This document shows positions 1-8,905 of a stretch of 64,000 nucleotides of DNA, in pieces. The translations under genes were made by a program, and so were the position numbers. Within the stretch, counting starts at the first letter, position 1. Each line of letters starts with the position of its first letter. Below the pieces are notes generated by a model. It saw only the letters and a program-made list of their open reading frames with translations, was not told the DNA's origin and searched no databases. Source of the DNA: DATAZK01 sp963731205 (GTDB lineage Bacteria; Actinomycetota; Actinomycetes; Frankiales; Frankiaceae); assembly GCA_963731205.1 (NCBI GenBank), contig CAVSUJ010000002.1:1488001-1552000 (forward strand), written 5' to 3'.

Positions 1-48
1 TTGACATCCAAGGCGGACGATCTGCAGAGCGAGGCGGTCTAGCTGTGC

Positions 49-1042
49 GACTGACGGACGCCGCTTACGGCTCGGCCTTGGCTTTTTGTAGCAGACGTTC
101 GTCGGGAGTCTGTCCGCCGAGGCCGCCGTGCGGGCGGTGGAAGTTGTAGAAGTTCTCCCACTCTTGCAGCTTGTCGGTTGAACAGGGCGCTGTCGTCGAC
201 GACGACACCGTCGAGCAGTCGGTAGAACTCTTCGGCGTCGATGCGGTGGGAGCGTTCCACCTTGCCGTTGAGCCGGGGTGTGCCAGGGCGGATGTAGGCG
301 TGCTTGATGCCGCGGTCTAGGACATGCCAGTGAAAGGCGGCCTGGAACTCTGAGCCATTGTCGGTCTGGATGGTCTCGACTTGGAACGGGAGCTTTTCCA
401 GCACGTAGTCCAGGAACTGGATCGCGGTCTTCTGATCGTGTTTGGGGTAGACGCGCAGCACCCGTAGCCGGGTGCAGTCATCGATGGCCGTGTATTGGTA
501 GTACTTGCGCCGGCGGACGCCCTTGCCGGGCAGCGGTTCCAGGAACTTCACGTCGATCTGGACATGATGGCCAGGCCTTTGCTTCTCGTACCGTTTCCAG
601 CGCGTCTGGTGGCGCTTGTGGCGCTGCGAAGCGGGCAGCCGGTTCATGCCCAGGCGCACGAGGATGCGCCAGACTCCTGACTGGCTGATCTTCACGTCGT
701 GGTAGCGCTGCAGGTACATGGCGATCTTCAACGGGCCGAAGTGGTAGCTCTGCCGCAGGTAGATGATCTTCCCGACGATCTCGGTGCTGGTCAGCCGGGG
801 CTGTTCAGTGGCGCCGAGGACCGATCCCGCAGCCCCTCTGGGCCGAGCTCGTCGAACCGCGACCGCCACTTGTAGCACGTCGGCCGGCTGATCCCGTAGT
901 AGCGGCAGGTCGCCGCCACGCTCCCGCTCACCTCGTCGACATGCTGCAACACCGCTAGCCGGTGACGGATCTTGCGCTGTTCACGATCGTCCATCTGGTC
1001 TCCCTCTCAAGAGAGACCAGCTGTAAACAACGTCCGTCAGTT
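49..1042. mobile_element. IS481-family insertion sequence, degenerate
   Basis: A short inverted repeat bounds the element: the left end reads (g)actgacggacg at about 49-60 and its complement cgtccgtcagtt lies at 1031-1042. It encloses one transposase gene on the minus strand, itself broken by frameshifts. Size (about 1 kb) and single-gene layout fit IS481. I see no clear target-site duplication. Confidence 0.7.
65..994 (-). pseudogene. IS481-family transposase, two frameshifts
   Basis: DDE-type transposase. The N-terminal helix-turn-helix part (start MDDREQRKIRHRLAVLQ at 994) is read in one frame to about 810. The integrase core continues in a second frame with DVKFLEPLPGKG, the TAIDDCTRLRVLRVY strand, QTDNGSEFQ and the Glu of LNGKVERSHR. 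Near 175 the frame changes again, and the C-terminal NFHRPHGGLGGQTPDERL segment ends at the stop at 65-67. All catalytic regions are present but never in one frame. An active enzyme would need frameshifting or the breaks are sequencing errors. Confidence 0.85.
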
Positions 1043-1404
1043 CTAGAACTAGGCGGTTGTAGACCCCCGCGAGGCCCGAGCCGCGCCAATTAGGGCTCGG
1101 TGTTTCACTGGTCGCCGACACCGGCATCGTTACAACTCGCCCCGGCTGCTGCCCGAAATGGCGACATCAGCGTGTTCGGCGTAACCTCCGCAGCCCCGAT
1201 AGCCTTCGGGGTCGTGCGCTTATCCTGCACGACTCCTCCGAACGCCGAGTTGGCGCCCCGAACGCATTTCGCCTGTAATGAGACGAACCCGCCCGAACTG
1301 TTGTGGCTGGTCAGAGGCAATACTCAGTACTGTTCCCGCACGGCCTCGCAAGGCCATAAGGTCCTCACACTTCAGTCGAAACGTGGGGCGAACCGGGGGC
1401 GATC
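1043..1404. other. intergenic, no gene recognised
   Basis: Stretch between the IS481 relic and the secreted repeat protein. Open frames here on both strands have no recognisable motif or convincing ribosome site. It presumably contains the promoter of the downstream gene, but I see no clear promoter sequence. Confidence 0.4.
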
Positions 1405-3580
1405 GTGCGACGTGTGCGGGGGCTAGCGGGACTGGTCGTGCTGACGGTAGTGGCGGGAGGGCTTGTTGCGTTCGGCTTTGACGGGGCGGCGTACGCGTCG
1501 TCGACCCCTTCGATCAGCACGACACAGCAGCCGGCGTCGGCGACGGTTGGTAGCTCGATCGCGGATACGGCGACGGTGACGGGTCTCGTTGACCCGCCGC
1601 CGGGTGACACCGTCACCTTTAACCTGTACAGCAGCGCGACGGTTCAGACCCCGAGCACGCTGTTGTCTAGCGACACGGAGACGCTGACGCTCTCCGGGTC
1701 CCAGGTTACGTGCCCGACTGCGGACGAGGCAGGCTTTCCTCTTGGGAGTAGTGACTATACGACTAACCCGATTTTTTGCTCTTACCCGGCGTTTGCGGGT
1801 GAAGACTCGAACGACTTCTACTGCACATACAGCGCCACCATCGGCGTGTTGGACACCGATCACGACGCTGGTTTCTGTCCCGGCACGGCGCCCTCCAACG
1901 GCACGCTCGACTCGATGGGTTCCACGACCAGTGCGGGCTACACGCCGACGGCGACGGGGACCGACTACTGGGTCGCGACCTACAACGGCGACGGCAACAA
2001 CAGCGCGGTGAGCAGCGGTGCAGCGGCGGAGCCAGTGGCAATCACAGGAGCCTCTCCGTCGATCACCACGACCCAGCAGCCGGCATCGGCGACCGTGGGT
2101 AGCCCGATCGAGGACAAGGCGACGATGTCCGGGTGGCGACAGCCCGACCGGGACGGTGACGTTCAACCTGTACGACAACTCGGCCGGGACGGGCACGCCG
2201 TTGTTCACCGACACCGAACCGCTCTCGGGCGGCAGCGCCACCTCGACCGGGTACACGCCGACGGCGACGGGGACCGACTACTGGGTCGCGACCTACAACG
2301 GCGACGGCAACAACAGCGCGGTAAGCAGCGGCGCAGCGGCGGAGCCAGTGGCAATCACGGGAGCCTCTCCGTCGATCACCACGACCCAGCAGCCGGCATC
2401 GGCAACCGTTGGTAGCCCGATCAAGGACATGGCGACGATGTCCGGTGGCGACAGCCCGACCGGGACGGTGACGTTCAACCTGTACGACAACTCGGCCGGG
2501 ACGGGCACGCCGTTGTTCACCGACGCGGACGAACCGCTCTCGGGCGGCAGCGCCACCTCGACCGGGTACACGCCGACGGCGACGGGGACCGACTACTGGG
2601 TCGCGACCTACAACGGCGACGGCAACAACAGCGCGGTAAGCAGCGGTGCAGCGGCGGAGCCAGTGGCAATCACAGGAGCCTCTCCGTCGATCACCACGAC
2701 CCAGCAGCCGGCATCGGCAACCGTTGGTAGCCCGATCAAGGACATGGCGACGATGTCCGGTGGCGACAGCCCGACCGGGACGGTGACGTTCAACCTGTAC
2801 GACAACTCGGCCGGGACGGGCACGCCGTTGTTCACCGACGCGGACGAACCGCTCTCGGGCGGCAGCGCCACCTCGACCGGGTACACGCCGACGGCGACGG
2901 GGACCGACTACTGGGTCGCGACCTACAACGGCGACGGCAACAACAGCGCGGTAAGCAGCGGTGCAGCGGCGGAGCCAGTGACAATCACGCCGGCCGCACA
3001 GCACATCACGTTCCCGGCGTTGCGCAACCGTTCCATCGTCGAATCGCCGTTCGCCATTGTGGGCGTGACCGGCGGGGGATCGGGCCAGGCGGTCACGTTC
3101 ACCGCGTCCGGGGGCAAGTGCACAGTGTCGGGGAAGACGGTGAAACTGCTCAAAACGGGCACGTGCACGATCACGGCTCATCAGGCCGGCAACGCCAACT
3201 ACACAGCCGCGCCGAACGTGTCGCGGTCGTTCACGATCAGCGCCGCACCGTCGCTGCGAATCGGTGACGCCAACACGCTGGAGGGCAATAGCGGCAGCCA
3301 TCTGCTGAACTTTAAGGTGACGTTGAGCAAGCCGGTCAGCGTGCCGGTGACGGTGCACTGGACGACGGCCAACGGTTCCGCGACGGCGCCGAGTGACTAC
3401 ACCGCCAGCTCCGGCACGCTCACCTTCGCCGCCGGACAGTCGACCGCAACAATCTCGGTCGCGGTCAAGGGCGATCGGACCAAGGAGCCCAGCGAGGTGT
3501 TCTTCGTCCTGCTGAACCAGCCGCACAACGCGACCATTTCCGACCCCAACGCCTCCGGCGGCATCATCAACGACGACTGA
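1405..3580 (+). pseudogene. secreted Ig-like repeat / Calx-beta protein, frameshifted
   Basis: Predicted exported surface or secreted protein. It begins with a signal peptide (MRRVRGLAGLVVLTVVAGG, then AYASS). Next come four Ig-like units of about 105 residues, each with QQPASATVGS, TVTFNLY and WVATYNGDGNNSAVSS. A further Ig-like segment contains KLLKTGTCTITAHQAGN. The C-terminal Calx-beta domain (LEGNSGSH, DYTASSGTLTFAAGQS) ends at a TGA. The reading frame breaks near 2133: this unit has tccgggtggcg where its sister units have tccggtggcg, a one-base insertion in a G run. Apart from that base the protein would be about 725 residues. No sortase motif or C-terminal membrane anchor is visible, so it is probably released or cell-wall associated. 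The function of such repeat proteins (adhesion, matrix) is inference. Confidence 0.75.
2029..2971 (+). repeat. three near-identical 315-bp tandem repeats (coding)
   Basis: The anchor gagccagtgg(c/a)(a) recurs at 2029, 2342, 2657 and 2972, giving periods of 313, 315 and 315 bp. Copies two and three are almost identical at the DNA level, so the array expanded recently or is kept uniform by gene conversion. The 313-bp copy is explained by one missing codon plus one inserted base (the frameshift). Each unit encodes one Ig-like domain. A more divergent, longer first unit precedes the array at about 1510-2028. Confidence 0.9.
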
Positions 3581-3594
3581 TGCCGCTGCTGCTC

Positions 3595-3637
3595 AGAAGC
3601 CTGTAGCGGGGCTCGACCCTGCGATGATCGGATTAAG
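3595..3637 (-). other. tRNA-Lys(CUU)-like 3' half, possible att-site relic
   Basis: On the minus strand the segment reads cttaatccg (anticodon CTT, A-A, 3' side of an actinobacterial tRNA-Lys anticodon stem). It continues with a five-base variable region, then gcagg-gtcgagc-cccgc, which resembles a T arm with one mismatched pair and G in place of the first T of the loop, then an acceptor-like tail. No 5' half precedes it. Integrases of genomic islands commonly leave such tRNA 3' duplicates. No integrase gene lies adjacent, so this is a tentative call. Confidence 0.35.
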
Positions 3638-3640
3638 TGC

Positions 3641-4590
3641 TGTGAGCTGGGTGATCGAGCCTGATGGTGACTGATCGCAAATGATTGTCGTGCTGGTCAG
3701 GGGGCAGTTGGCGTGCTGGTCAGTGATCCTGGGAAATGGCCCATTATCGCGCGTCTGAACACACAAGCGAACACACAGTGGCTCCAATTCGGGACACTAC
3801 GGCCGACCCTGACTGCCACTGTTTTCTCACGCGCATGTGCCTGCAGAACGGATGAGCGGCTGGTTCAGGCACCCGTTTCTCCGAGCAAGCGGGCGCGGCG
3901 ATCGCGTCGCGGGCAGCGAACTATTGCGCGCTGTGCAACCAAGCCAATGGCGTGGTCGGGCACATCCGCTTCTGCGGATGAGCGGACGCATCCGGCCCTG
4001 CCCATGGCCGGTTCTCTCTCGGTGAAGCACGAGGCCCTGACAGGCGTCCCACCACATCGGGGAGGGGGAACGCAGGTTCTGCTCGTCCGGTGAGCTGGCC
4101 GCGGTGGATTCAGCCGGGATCACCGCGGTGAATCTGAGGTCGGCTCGGACGGCTCCGTAAGCTGTGATCCGAAGGCCCACGCCAGCATGAGCGGGAACTC
4201 TCGCCGCCAGAACGGGCCGCCATGTGTCGACGGCACATGAAAACTGACCCCTGCGCGGCGCTTGGGTTCTAGGGCTTGATGGGGCGCTTTCGGATGATTT
4301 GCAAGCGCAGGCCGAAGACCGCCAGCAGGATGGGCGAGCCCTCGGATGCAGGGTTGTTGTCGTTAACGAGCGCGACATCGTGGCCGACCTCGCGGCGCAG
4401 CTCGAGGGCCGTCTCGGCGCGGTCGGCGTCAACGGCTCATCGGGCGGCCCGCCCCGCCGAGGAGTCCGGTGATTCGGCGTTCGAGAAGGAGGCCTGGGTC
4501 TCCGTCGGGGCGCTCGGCACGTTCGCCTCTGCGCAGGCTGAGGTTCTGCACGTCGCTCGCAACACGTGCTCCGTCCGGGAGGGTGTCGCG
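3641..4590. other. 950-bp stretch without a recognisable gene
   Basis: Open frames are present on both strands, including an in-frame upstream extension of the chimeric gene beginning at 4276, but none shows family motifs. The minus-strand text near 4200-4250 (ggtcagttttcatgtgccg) resembles the end of an IS21-type element, so this may be a mosaic of old insertions. I assign no function. Confidence 0.35.
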
Positions 4591-5916
4591 ATGGGTCGTC
4601 GAGGCAGGAAGCGTCAGCTGGAGGTCGAGGCTAGGTACTGGCAGCTGATCGAGTCCGGGGTGGGCACTGTCGAGGCGTGCCGCCGCGTCGGTATCACCAG
4701 GAAGACGGGTTACCGCTGGCGCGCCGAGGTCGGTGGCCTGGTTCCGGACCGATTGTCTGACGCGGTGCGCTCGAACCGGTATCTATCGAAGATCGAACGT
4801 CAGCGGATCGAGTCGATGCATCGGCAGGGGCTTAGCGGTAGCGAGATCGCCCGCCGTCTCGATCGAAGCCCATCGACGATCAGCTGCGAGCTTCGGCGCA
4901 ACACGGCTCGCCACGACTGGGGCGGATATGACGCGACGCTGGCCCATAGCCGGGCGCGGGCCCGCGGGGCTCGGCCAGGCCGGTCGAGGTTGGCGAACGA
5001 CGACGAGCTGCGCGCGGTCGTGCAAGACAAGCTCGCGCTCGAATGGAGCCCGGAACAGATCGCCGCTCATCTGCGGGAGGCGTATCCCGAGCGACCGAGG
5101 TGGCATCTGTGTCACGAGACGATCTACCAGGCCCTCTATCGCGGCGCGGAGGCCTTCCCGGCGACCAAGACCGGCGGCGTGGGAATCGGCAGCAGCACCC
5201 TCAGCTCGATCATCCCCACCGGCCTGCAAGCCCAGGAGTACCTGAAGGACATCGGCATCAAGGTCGCAGTGCTGCAGAACCAGCCGGTGCAGGTCGACAA
5301 CTACCGGCCCTATGTCGAGCAGTGGAAGCAGGACGGCGCGCAGGGCATCTACCAGATCTCCGCGCAGGACCCGACCCCGATCGTGCAGGCGATGAAGAAT
5401 GTCGGCTACAACCCGGCGTGGATCCTCTACAGAACCCAGTTCTACGGTCCGCAGGCGGCCAAGGCGGCCAAGGCCCTGGGCAGCTTCCCGCCGAGCTACG
5501 TGCAGTTCACCTCGATTCCCTTTGATCTGGCGAACAAGTACCCGGTCGTGCAGCAGCTCATCGACATCGTCCACGGCGCCGTCCCGAACGGGAAGCTGAC
5601 GACGTTCACCACATCGTCGATGAGCGCCTGGCTGCTGTGGGCCGTGTCCGCCAAGGCGTGCGGGGCGAACCTCACGGTCGACTGCGTTCTGCAGAAGGCC
5701 AAGAGCCAGACGGCCTGGGACGCCGGAGGCTTGTACCCGAAGCAGAACCTGGTGCCCGGCCAGTCGCACGCGTCGCCGTGCATCGCCCTGGTGAAGCTGA
5801 CCAGCAGCGGTTTCGCCTACGACGAGAAGCTCACCCAGCCGACCTCGGGTGACGCCCCGTTCAACTGCGACCCGGCCAACGTCAAGAGCGTCAAGACCTA
5901 CATCCAGACGTCGTAG
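4591..5916 (+). CDS. chimera: IS30 transposase N-half fused to ABC solute-binding protein C-half
   Basis: Residues 1-185 are an IS30-family transposase start: MGRRGRKRQLEVEARYWQL, then helix-turn-helix motifs including GLSGSEIARRLDRSPSTI, ending at HETIYQALYRG. Without a stop the frame then continues at about 5140 into the second half of a branched-chain-amino-acid-type solute-binding protein (FPATKTGGVGIG to the C-terminus KSVKTYIQTS). That part aligns along its whole length with residues about 215-465 of the intact lipoprotein at 43817-45214 (shared DNYRPY, MSAWLLWAVSAK, FNCDP). The transposase lacks its DDE core, and the binding protein lacks its signal peptide and first lobe, so neither should work. 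The start at 4591 is the native IS30 start; the frame is open further upstream to 4276. A deletion or recombination after IS30 insertion is the simplest origin. Confidence 0.85.
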   Translation: MGRRGRKRQLEVEARYWQLIESGVGTVEACRRVGITRKTGYRWRAEVGGLVPDRLSDAVRSNRYLSKIERQRIESMHRQGLSGSEIARRLDRSPSTISCELRRNTARHDWGGYDATLAHSRARARGARPGRSRLANDDELRAVVQDKLALEWSPEQIAAHLREAYPERPRWHLCHETIYQALYRGAEAFPATKTGGVGIGSSTLSSIIPTGLQAQEYLKDIGIKVAVLQNQPVQVDNYRPYVEQWKQDGAQGIYQISAQDPTPIVQAMKNVGYNPAWILYRTQFYGPQAAKAAKALGSFPPSYVQFTSIPFDLANKYPVVQQLIDIVHGAVPNGKLTTFTTSSMSAWLLWAVSAKACGANLTVDCVLQKAKSQTAWDAGGLYPKQNLVPGQSHASPCIALVKLTSSGFAYDEKLTQPTSGDAPFNCDPANVKSVKTYIQTS

Positions 5917-5922
5917 ACGACC

Positions 5923-5947
5923 CGGGCCGTGCAGGGAGCACGGCCCG
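5923..5947. terminator. bidirectional hairpin terminator
   Basis: Perfect 10-bp stem cgggccgtgc / gcacggcccg with a five-base loop, placed between the stop codons of two convergent genes (5916 and 5960). There is no T run, as is common in high-GC actinobacteria. Confidence 0.7.
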
Positions 5948-5959
5948 ATCAATGACCGG

Positions 5960-7183
5960 TCAATGACTGGGTAACGCTGCCGCCGTGATGTCGATGTGGA
6001 CACCTTCGGCTCGCAACAGCGAGGCGCCTTCCTCCGCGGTGACAGCGTCGGTCACCGTGAAGTTCGCAGTGTTGGCGACGAGCCTGGCGGTGAAGCGCAA
6101 TCGCATGCCCTGTTGCACGCGTCGCAGGACGTGCTGCGGATCGAGGATGCGGACATACAGCCTTTGCTCCGGCGAGGTGCCGACCCAGAAGCCGGGGTGT
6201 GTGACGACGGACTGGACCGGAACGTTCTCGGCGATCACGCGCTGCCCGATCAGGGCGTGCAGCCGCGTCGCGGTCGGCACTGGCAGCAGCCGGGTGCCGT
6301 CCGCGGCGCGCATCAGTGGCGCGGCCACGGGCGACGGACGCGGCGGGGCAGCGGCGACGGGGTGGGAGCCGGGCGCCGAGACGATGGCGTAACAGGTGCC
6401 GGCGACGACCGCCGCACCCGACACCGCAGCCGTCGTCTGACCCAGCGGCGTGCGTAGCGCGCGGGCCAGGCGTCCACCCGTCGCGCCCAGGGCGATGAGC
6501 GGCGCGATGACGACGCCTGCGAGCCGGCTGGACCGTTCGACGAGGGGCGGGACAAGGGCGGCACACGTCGCACAGTTCGCAAGGTGACGGTCCACGCCGA
6601 TGGCGCGTTGGCGACGGCCGTCGTTCGCTGAAATGGCGAGCAGGACGGGGCGGCAGCGCGGGGTCGGGAGCCGCACCTTGCGTAGGGCCAAGACGTAGTC
6701 CAGCCGCATGCGGGCGCGTATGCGATTCAGGCGGGTCGCGATCGCGGCCGGGGTGGATCCCGTCTCGACGGCGAGGTCGCTCGTCGACACTCCCTCTTCG
6801 TGGGCCAGCAGCAATGCCCGGTCGGTCTCCTTCAAATGCTGGAGAGCGGCGCGAACGGCGGCAGCGTCTTCCCGGGAGAGAAGTTGCGTTTCCGGATCGG
6901 CCGTTTCGGTGAGGTCGATGAGACGCGGTAGATGCCGCCGCTCGAGTTCGGTCTCGCGATGAAGATCCGTCAGCAGATTTTGGGCGGTCGCCACGGCATA
7001 AGGCGCCAGCGCCTCCCGGGAGAGCCGGCTTCGTGCGGCCAGAGTTCGGGTGAGTGACTCCTGGGCCACGTCGTCGGCGAGTGCTGGGCCGGCCCCGCGG
7101 GCAAGGGCGACTGCACGCAGGCGGCGCAGCACGTCCGACAGTTGCTCACCGGTCGGGCCGTCAGCTGTTACGCGGGCGCTCAC
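5960..7183 (-). CDS. ECF-type sigma factor fused to membrane anti-sigma-like domain
   Basis: 407 residues from a GTG start at 7183. Residues about 12-85 resemble sigma region 2 (ALADDVAQESLTRTLAARS, YAVATAQNLLTDLHRE). Residues 105-160 resemble region 4 with a helix-turn-helix (GVSTSDLAVETGSTPAAIA). A zinc-binding anti-sigma signature H-x3-C-x2-C follows (H200, C204, C207). A membrane helix lies at about 250-270, and an outer domain of about 110 residues (RVIAENVPVQSVVTHPGFWVG) closes the protein. A sigma factor and its own membrane anchor/inhibitor in one chain would be a one-component envelope sensor; release by proteolysis is inference. It is divergent from the PRC-barrel/Asp23 genes, so they are its likely targets. 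No good ribosome site precedes the GTG, and a longer open frame reaches 7726, so the start is uncertain. Confidence 0.75.
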   Translation of the reverse strand: MSARVTADGPTGEQLSDVLRRLRAVALARGAGPALADDVAQESLTRTLAARSRLSREALAPYAVATAQNLLTDLHRETELERRHLPRLIDLTETADPETQLLSREDAAAVRAALQHLKETDRALLLAHEEGVSTSDLAVETGSTPAAIATRLNRIRARMRLDYVLALRKVRLPTPRCRPVLLAISANDGRRQRAIGVDRHLANCATCAALVPPLVERSSRLAGVVIAPLIALGATGGRLARALRTPLGQTTAAVSGAAVVAGTCYAIVSAPGSHPVAAAPPRPSPVAAPLMRAADGTRLLPVPTATRLHALIGQRVIAENVPVQSVVTHPGFWVGTSPEQRLYVRILDPQHVLRRVQQGMRLRFTARLVANTANFTVTDAVTAEEGASLLRAEGVHIDITAAALPSH

Positions 7184-7424
7184 TGTGGGGCGCGGGATAC
7201 GGCAATCGAGATCTTCATGGGGGCTCTGCGTGCAATGGGAGGGGCCTTTCTCTCTACTCTTCCCGCCCGGGAGGAGAGCGAACATCCAAGAAAACTGCGT
7301 CATGTACGCCGGTCGAGCGCGTCCTAGTTGCAGGGTCCGTACGCACTCCTTCGCGCCCACCGGCGGTTGGATCATCAGACGCCAAATCGCCTGCAAACAA
7401 GAGACATTTTGTTTCCGTGGATCG

Positions 7425-7447
7425 GTTTCGTTCCTACCCCCAGGGTA
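7425..7447 (+). promoter_or_regulatory. sigmaB/SigF-type promoter
   Basis: GTTT at 7425-7428, exactly 14 bases, then GGGTA at 7443-7447. This matches the GTTT-N14-16-GGGTA consensus of actinobacterial general-stress sigma factors. It lies 53 bp upstream of the PRC-barrel gene start at 7500, in the 316-bp divergent intergenic region. Confidence 0.65.
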
Positions 7448-7499
7448 GGGCCGACTCGACCGGTATCCCCGCCGTAACCCCCGATCGAGAGGCACGTCC

Positions 7500-8312
7500 A
7501 TGAAATTAATGGATCCGACTTCCATCCAGGACCGAATGATCATCGGCGCCGATGGAAGCAAGCTGGGAAAGGTCGAGACCGTCTTTCTCGACACCGAGAC
7601 CGACAAGCCCGAGTGGGCCGCGATCAGCACCGGCATGTTCGGCCGGAAGGTATCGCTGGTCCCGCTGTCCGCAGCCACCGAGTCCGGTGACGACCTGCAG
7701 GTGCCGTTCGACAAGGACACCGTCAAAGGCGCGCCGCACCATGATCCCGACGAGGCGCTGACGGAGACGCAGGAAGCCGAACTGTTCGAGTACTACGGAA
7801 TTCCCTATGGGGGTGAGACCGTGACAGCGACGGGTGCCCCGCAGACGGTTGCCGGCGACCTGGCCGCCGGCGACCAGCACGATGCCGTGACGCCGGGACC
7901 CGGGCAGGACGTCTCCGGTCCGAACACAGATGACGCCATGACGCGTTCGGAAGAGCGACTTCACGTCGGTACCGAGCGCGTCGAAGCGGGGCGGGCCAAG
8001 CTGCGCAAGTACATCGTCACCGAGAACGTCACGCAGACGGTGCCGGTGTCGCACGAGGAGATCCGTGTCGAGCGCGAGCCCATCACGGACGCGAACGCTG
8101 GCGCGGCGATGGACGGCCCGGCCATCAGCGAAGAGGAGCACGAAGTCGTGCTGCACGCTGAGCGGCCCGTCGTGGGCAAGGAGACGGTGCCGGTGGAGCG
8201 GGTGCGCCTGGACACCGAAACGGTGACTGAGCAGGAGACAGTCAGCGACGAGGTCCGCAAGGAGCAGATCGACTTGGACGACGCCACCGCGCGCGAGGGC
8301 AATCGCCGCTGA
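7500..8312 (+). CDS. PRC-barrel and DUF2382 (YsnF/AvaK) stress protein
   Basis: 270 residues. The N-terminal PRC-barrel (MKLMDPTSIQDRMIIGADG, VETVFLDTETDKPEWAAI, RKVSLVPLSAA) covers about residues 5-85. A linker (about 100-150) leads to a C-terminal DUF2382 domain with LHVGTERVEAGRAKLRKYI, VPVSHEEIRVEREPI and VVGKETVPVERVRLDTETV. The combination is common in actinobacterial stress-induced proteins of unknown biochemical function. The start is supported by gagagg eight bases upstream and by the sigmaB-type promoter. A strong hairpin after the stop separates it from the Asp23 genes. Confidence 0.9.
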   Translation: MKLMDPTSIQDRMIIGADGSKLGKVETVFLDTETDKPEWAAISTGMFGRKVSLVPLSAATESGDDLQVPFDKDTVKGAPHHDPDEALTETQEAELFEYYGIPYGGETVTATGAPQTVAGDLAAGDQHDAVTPGPGQDVSGPNTDDAMTRSEERLHVGTERVEAGRAKLRKYIVTENVTQTVPVSHEEIRVEREPITDANAGAAMDGPAISEEEHEVVLHAERPVVGKETVPVERVRLDTETVTEQETVSDEVRKEQIDLDDATAREGNRR

Positions 8313-8318
8313 TCTGCC

Positions 8319-8353
8319 GGCCGTGGGCCACTCGTGATGGGCGGCCCACGGCC
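8319..8353 (+). terminator. hairpin terminator after PRC-barrel gene
   Basis: Perfect 11-bp stem ggccgtgggcc / ggcccacggcc with a 13-base loop, followed by the pyrimidine-rich tail cgtttccctttgatc. It lies seven bases after the stop of the PRC-barrel gene. Confidence 0.8.
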
Positions 8354-8407
8354 CGTTTCCCTTTGATCTTCCTGACAGCAGAATCCCCACACCGACAGGA
8401 GCAGTAG

Positions 8408-8905
8408 ATGACCTCGCCCGCCACGCCCGCCACGCCCGCCACCAGCACGCAGAACTCGAAGGAAGGCTCCGGCGATTCCGGCAAGAGCCTGGCCCCTACC
8501 GAAAACAGCCCACTGAACACCCAGGACGGCAAGATCTCGGTCGACGAGAGCGTCGTCAGCAAGATCGCAGGAATGGCCTGCCGTGAGGTCTCCGGAGTGG
8601 CCAACATGGGCACCGGCGGGAGTCGCACGTTCGGTGCCATCCGCCAGCGCATCCCCGGCAGCTCAGGACCCAATGTGTCGCAGGGCGTCGGCGTCGAGGT
8701 CGGCGAGACGCAGGCAGCGGTAGACCTCGACATCGTCGTCGACTACGGCGTGAGCATCACCGACCTGGGCCGCAGCATTCAGCGCAACGTCAAGCAGTCC
8801 GTGGAGCGGATGACGGGCCTCGAGGTCGTCGAGGTGAACGTCAACGTGGACGACGTCAAACTCCCTGACACCGAAGACGACAACAACTCCTCCCGGGTCG
8901 CGTGA
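8408..8905 (+). CDS. Asp23/Gls24 family envelope stress protein
   Basis: 165 residues. After a low-complexity Ser/Thr/Pro-rich lead (about 1-35) comes the Asp23 fold: GKISVDESVVSKIAGMACREV, then VGETQAAVDLDIVVDYGVSI, SIQRNVKQSVERMTGL and EVVEVNVNVDDV. Asp23 proteins are cytoplasmic and in Firmicutes are tethered to the membrane by AmaP. Its stop overlaps the start of the next gene by four bases, the first of a chain of overlaps through 10958, indicating one transcript. Ribosome site aggag lies eight bases before the ATG. Confidence 0.9.
   Translation: MTSPATPATPATSTQNSKEGSGDSGKSLAPTENSPLNTQDGKISVDESVVSKIAGMACREVSGVANMGTGGSRTFGAIRQRIPGSSGPNVSQGVGVEVGETQAAVDLDIVVDYGVSITDLGRSIQRNVKQSVERMTGLEVVEVNVNVDDVKLPDTEDDNNSSRVA

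Noticed and set aside
2063..3526. 487-codon open frame on the minus strand inside the repeat protein gene
   Set aside because: It mirrors the Ig-like repeats in the complementary frame, is rich in Arg/Gly/Cys and has no motif; the plus strand has the signal peptide and recognisable domains.
4783..6003. 406-codon minus-strand frame under the IS30/solute-binding chimera
   Set aside because: Composition typical of the antisense of a GC-rich gene; crosses the terminator and the next gene, and no family is recognised.
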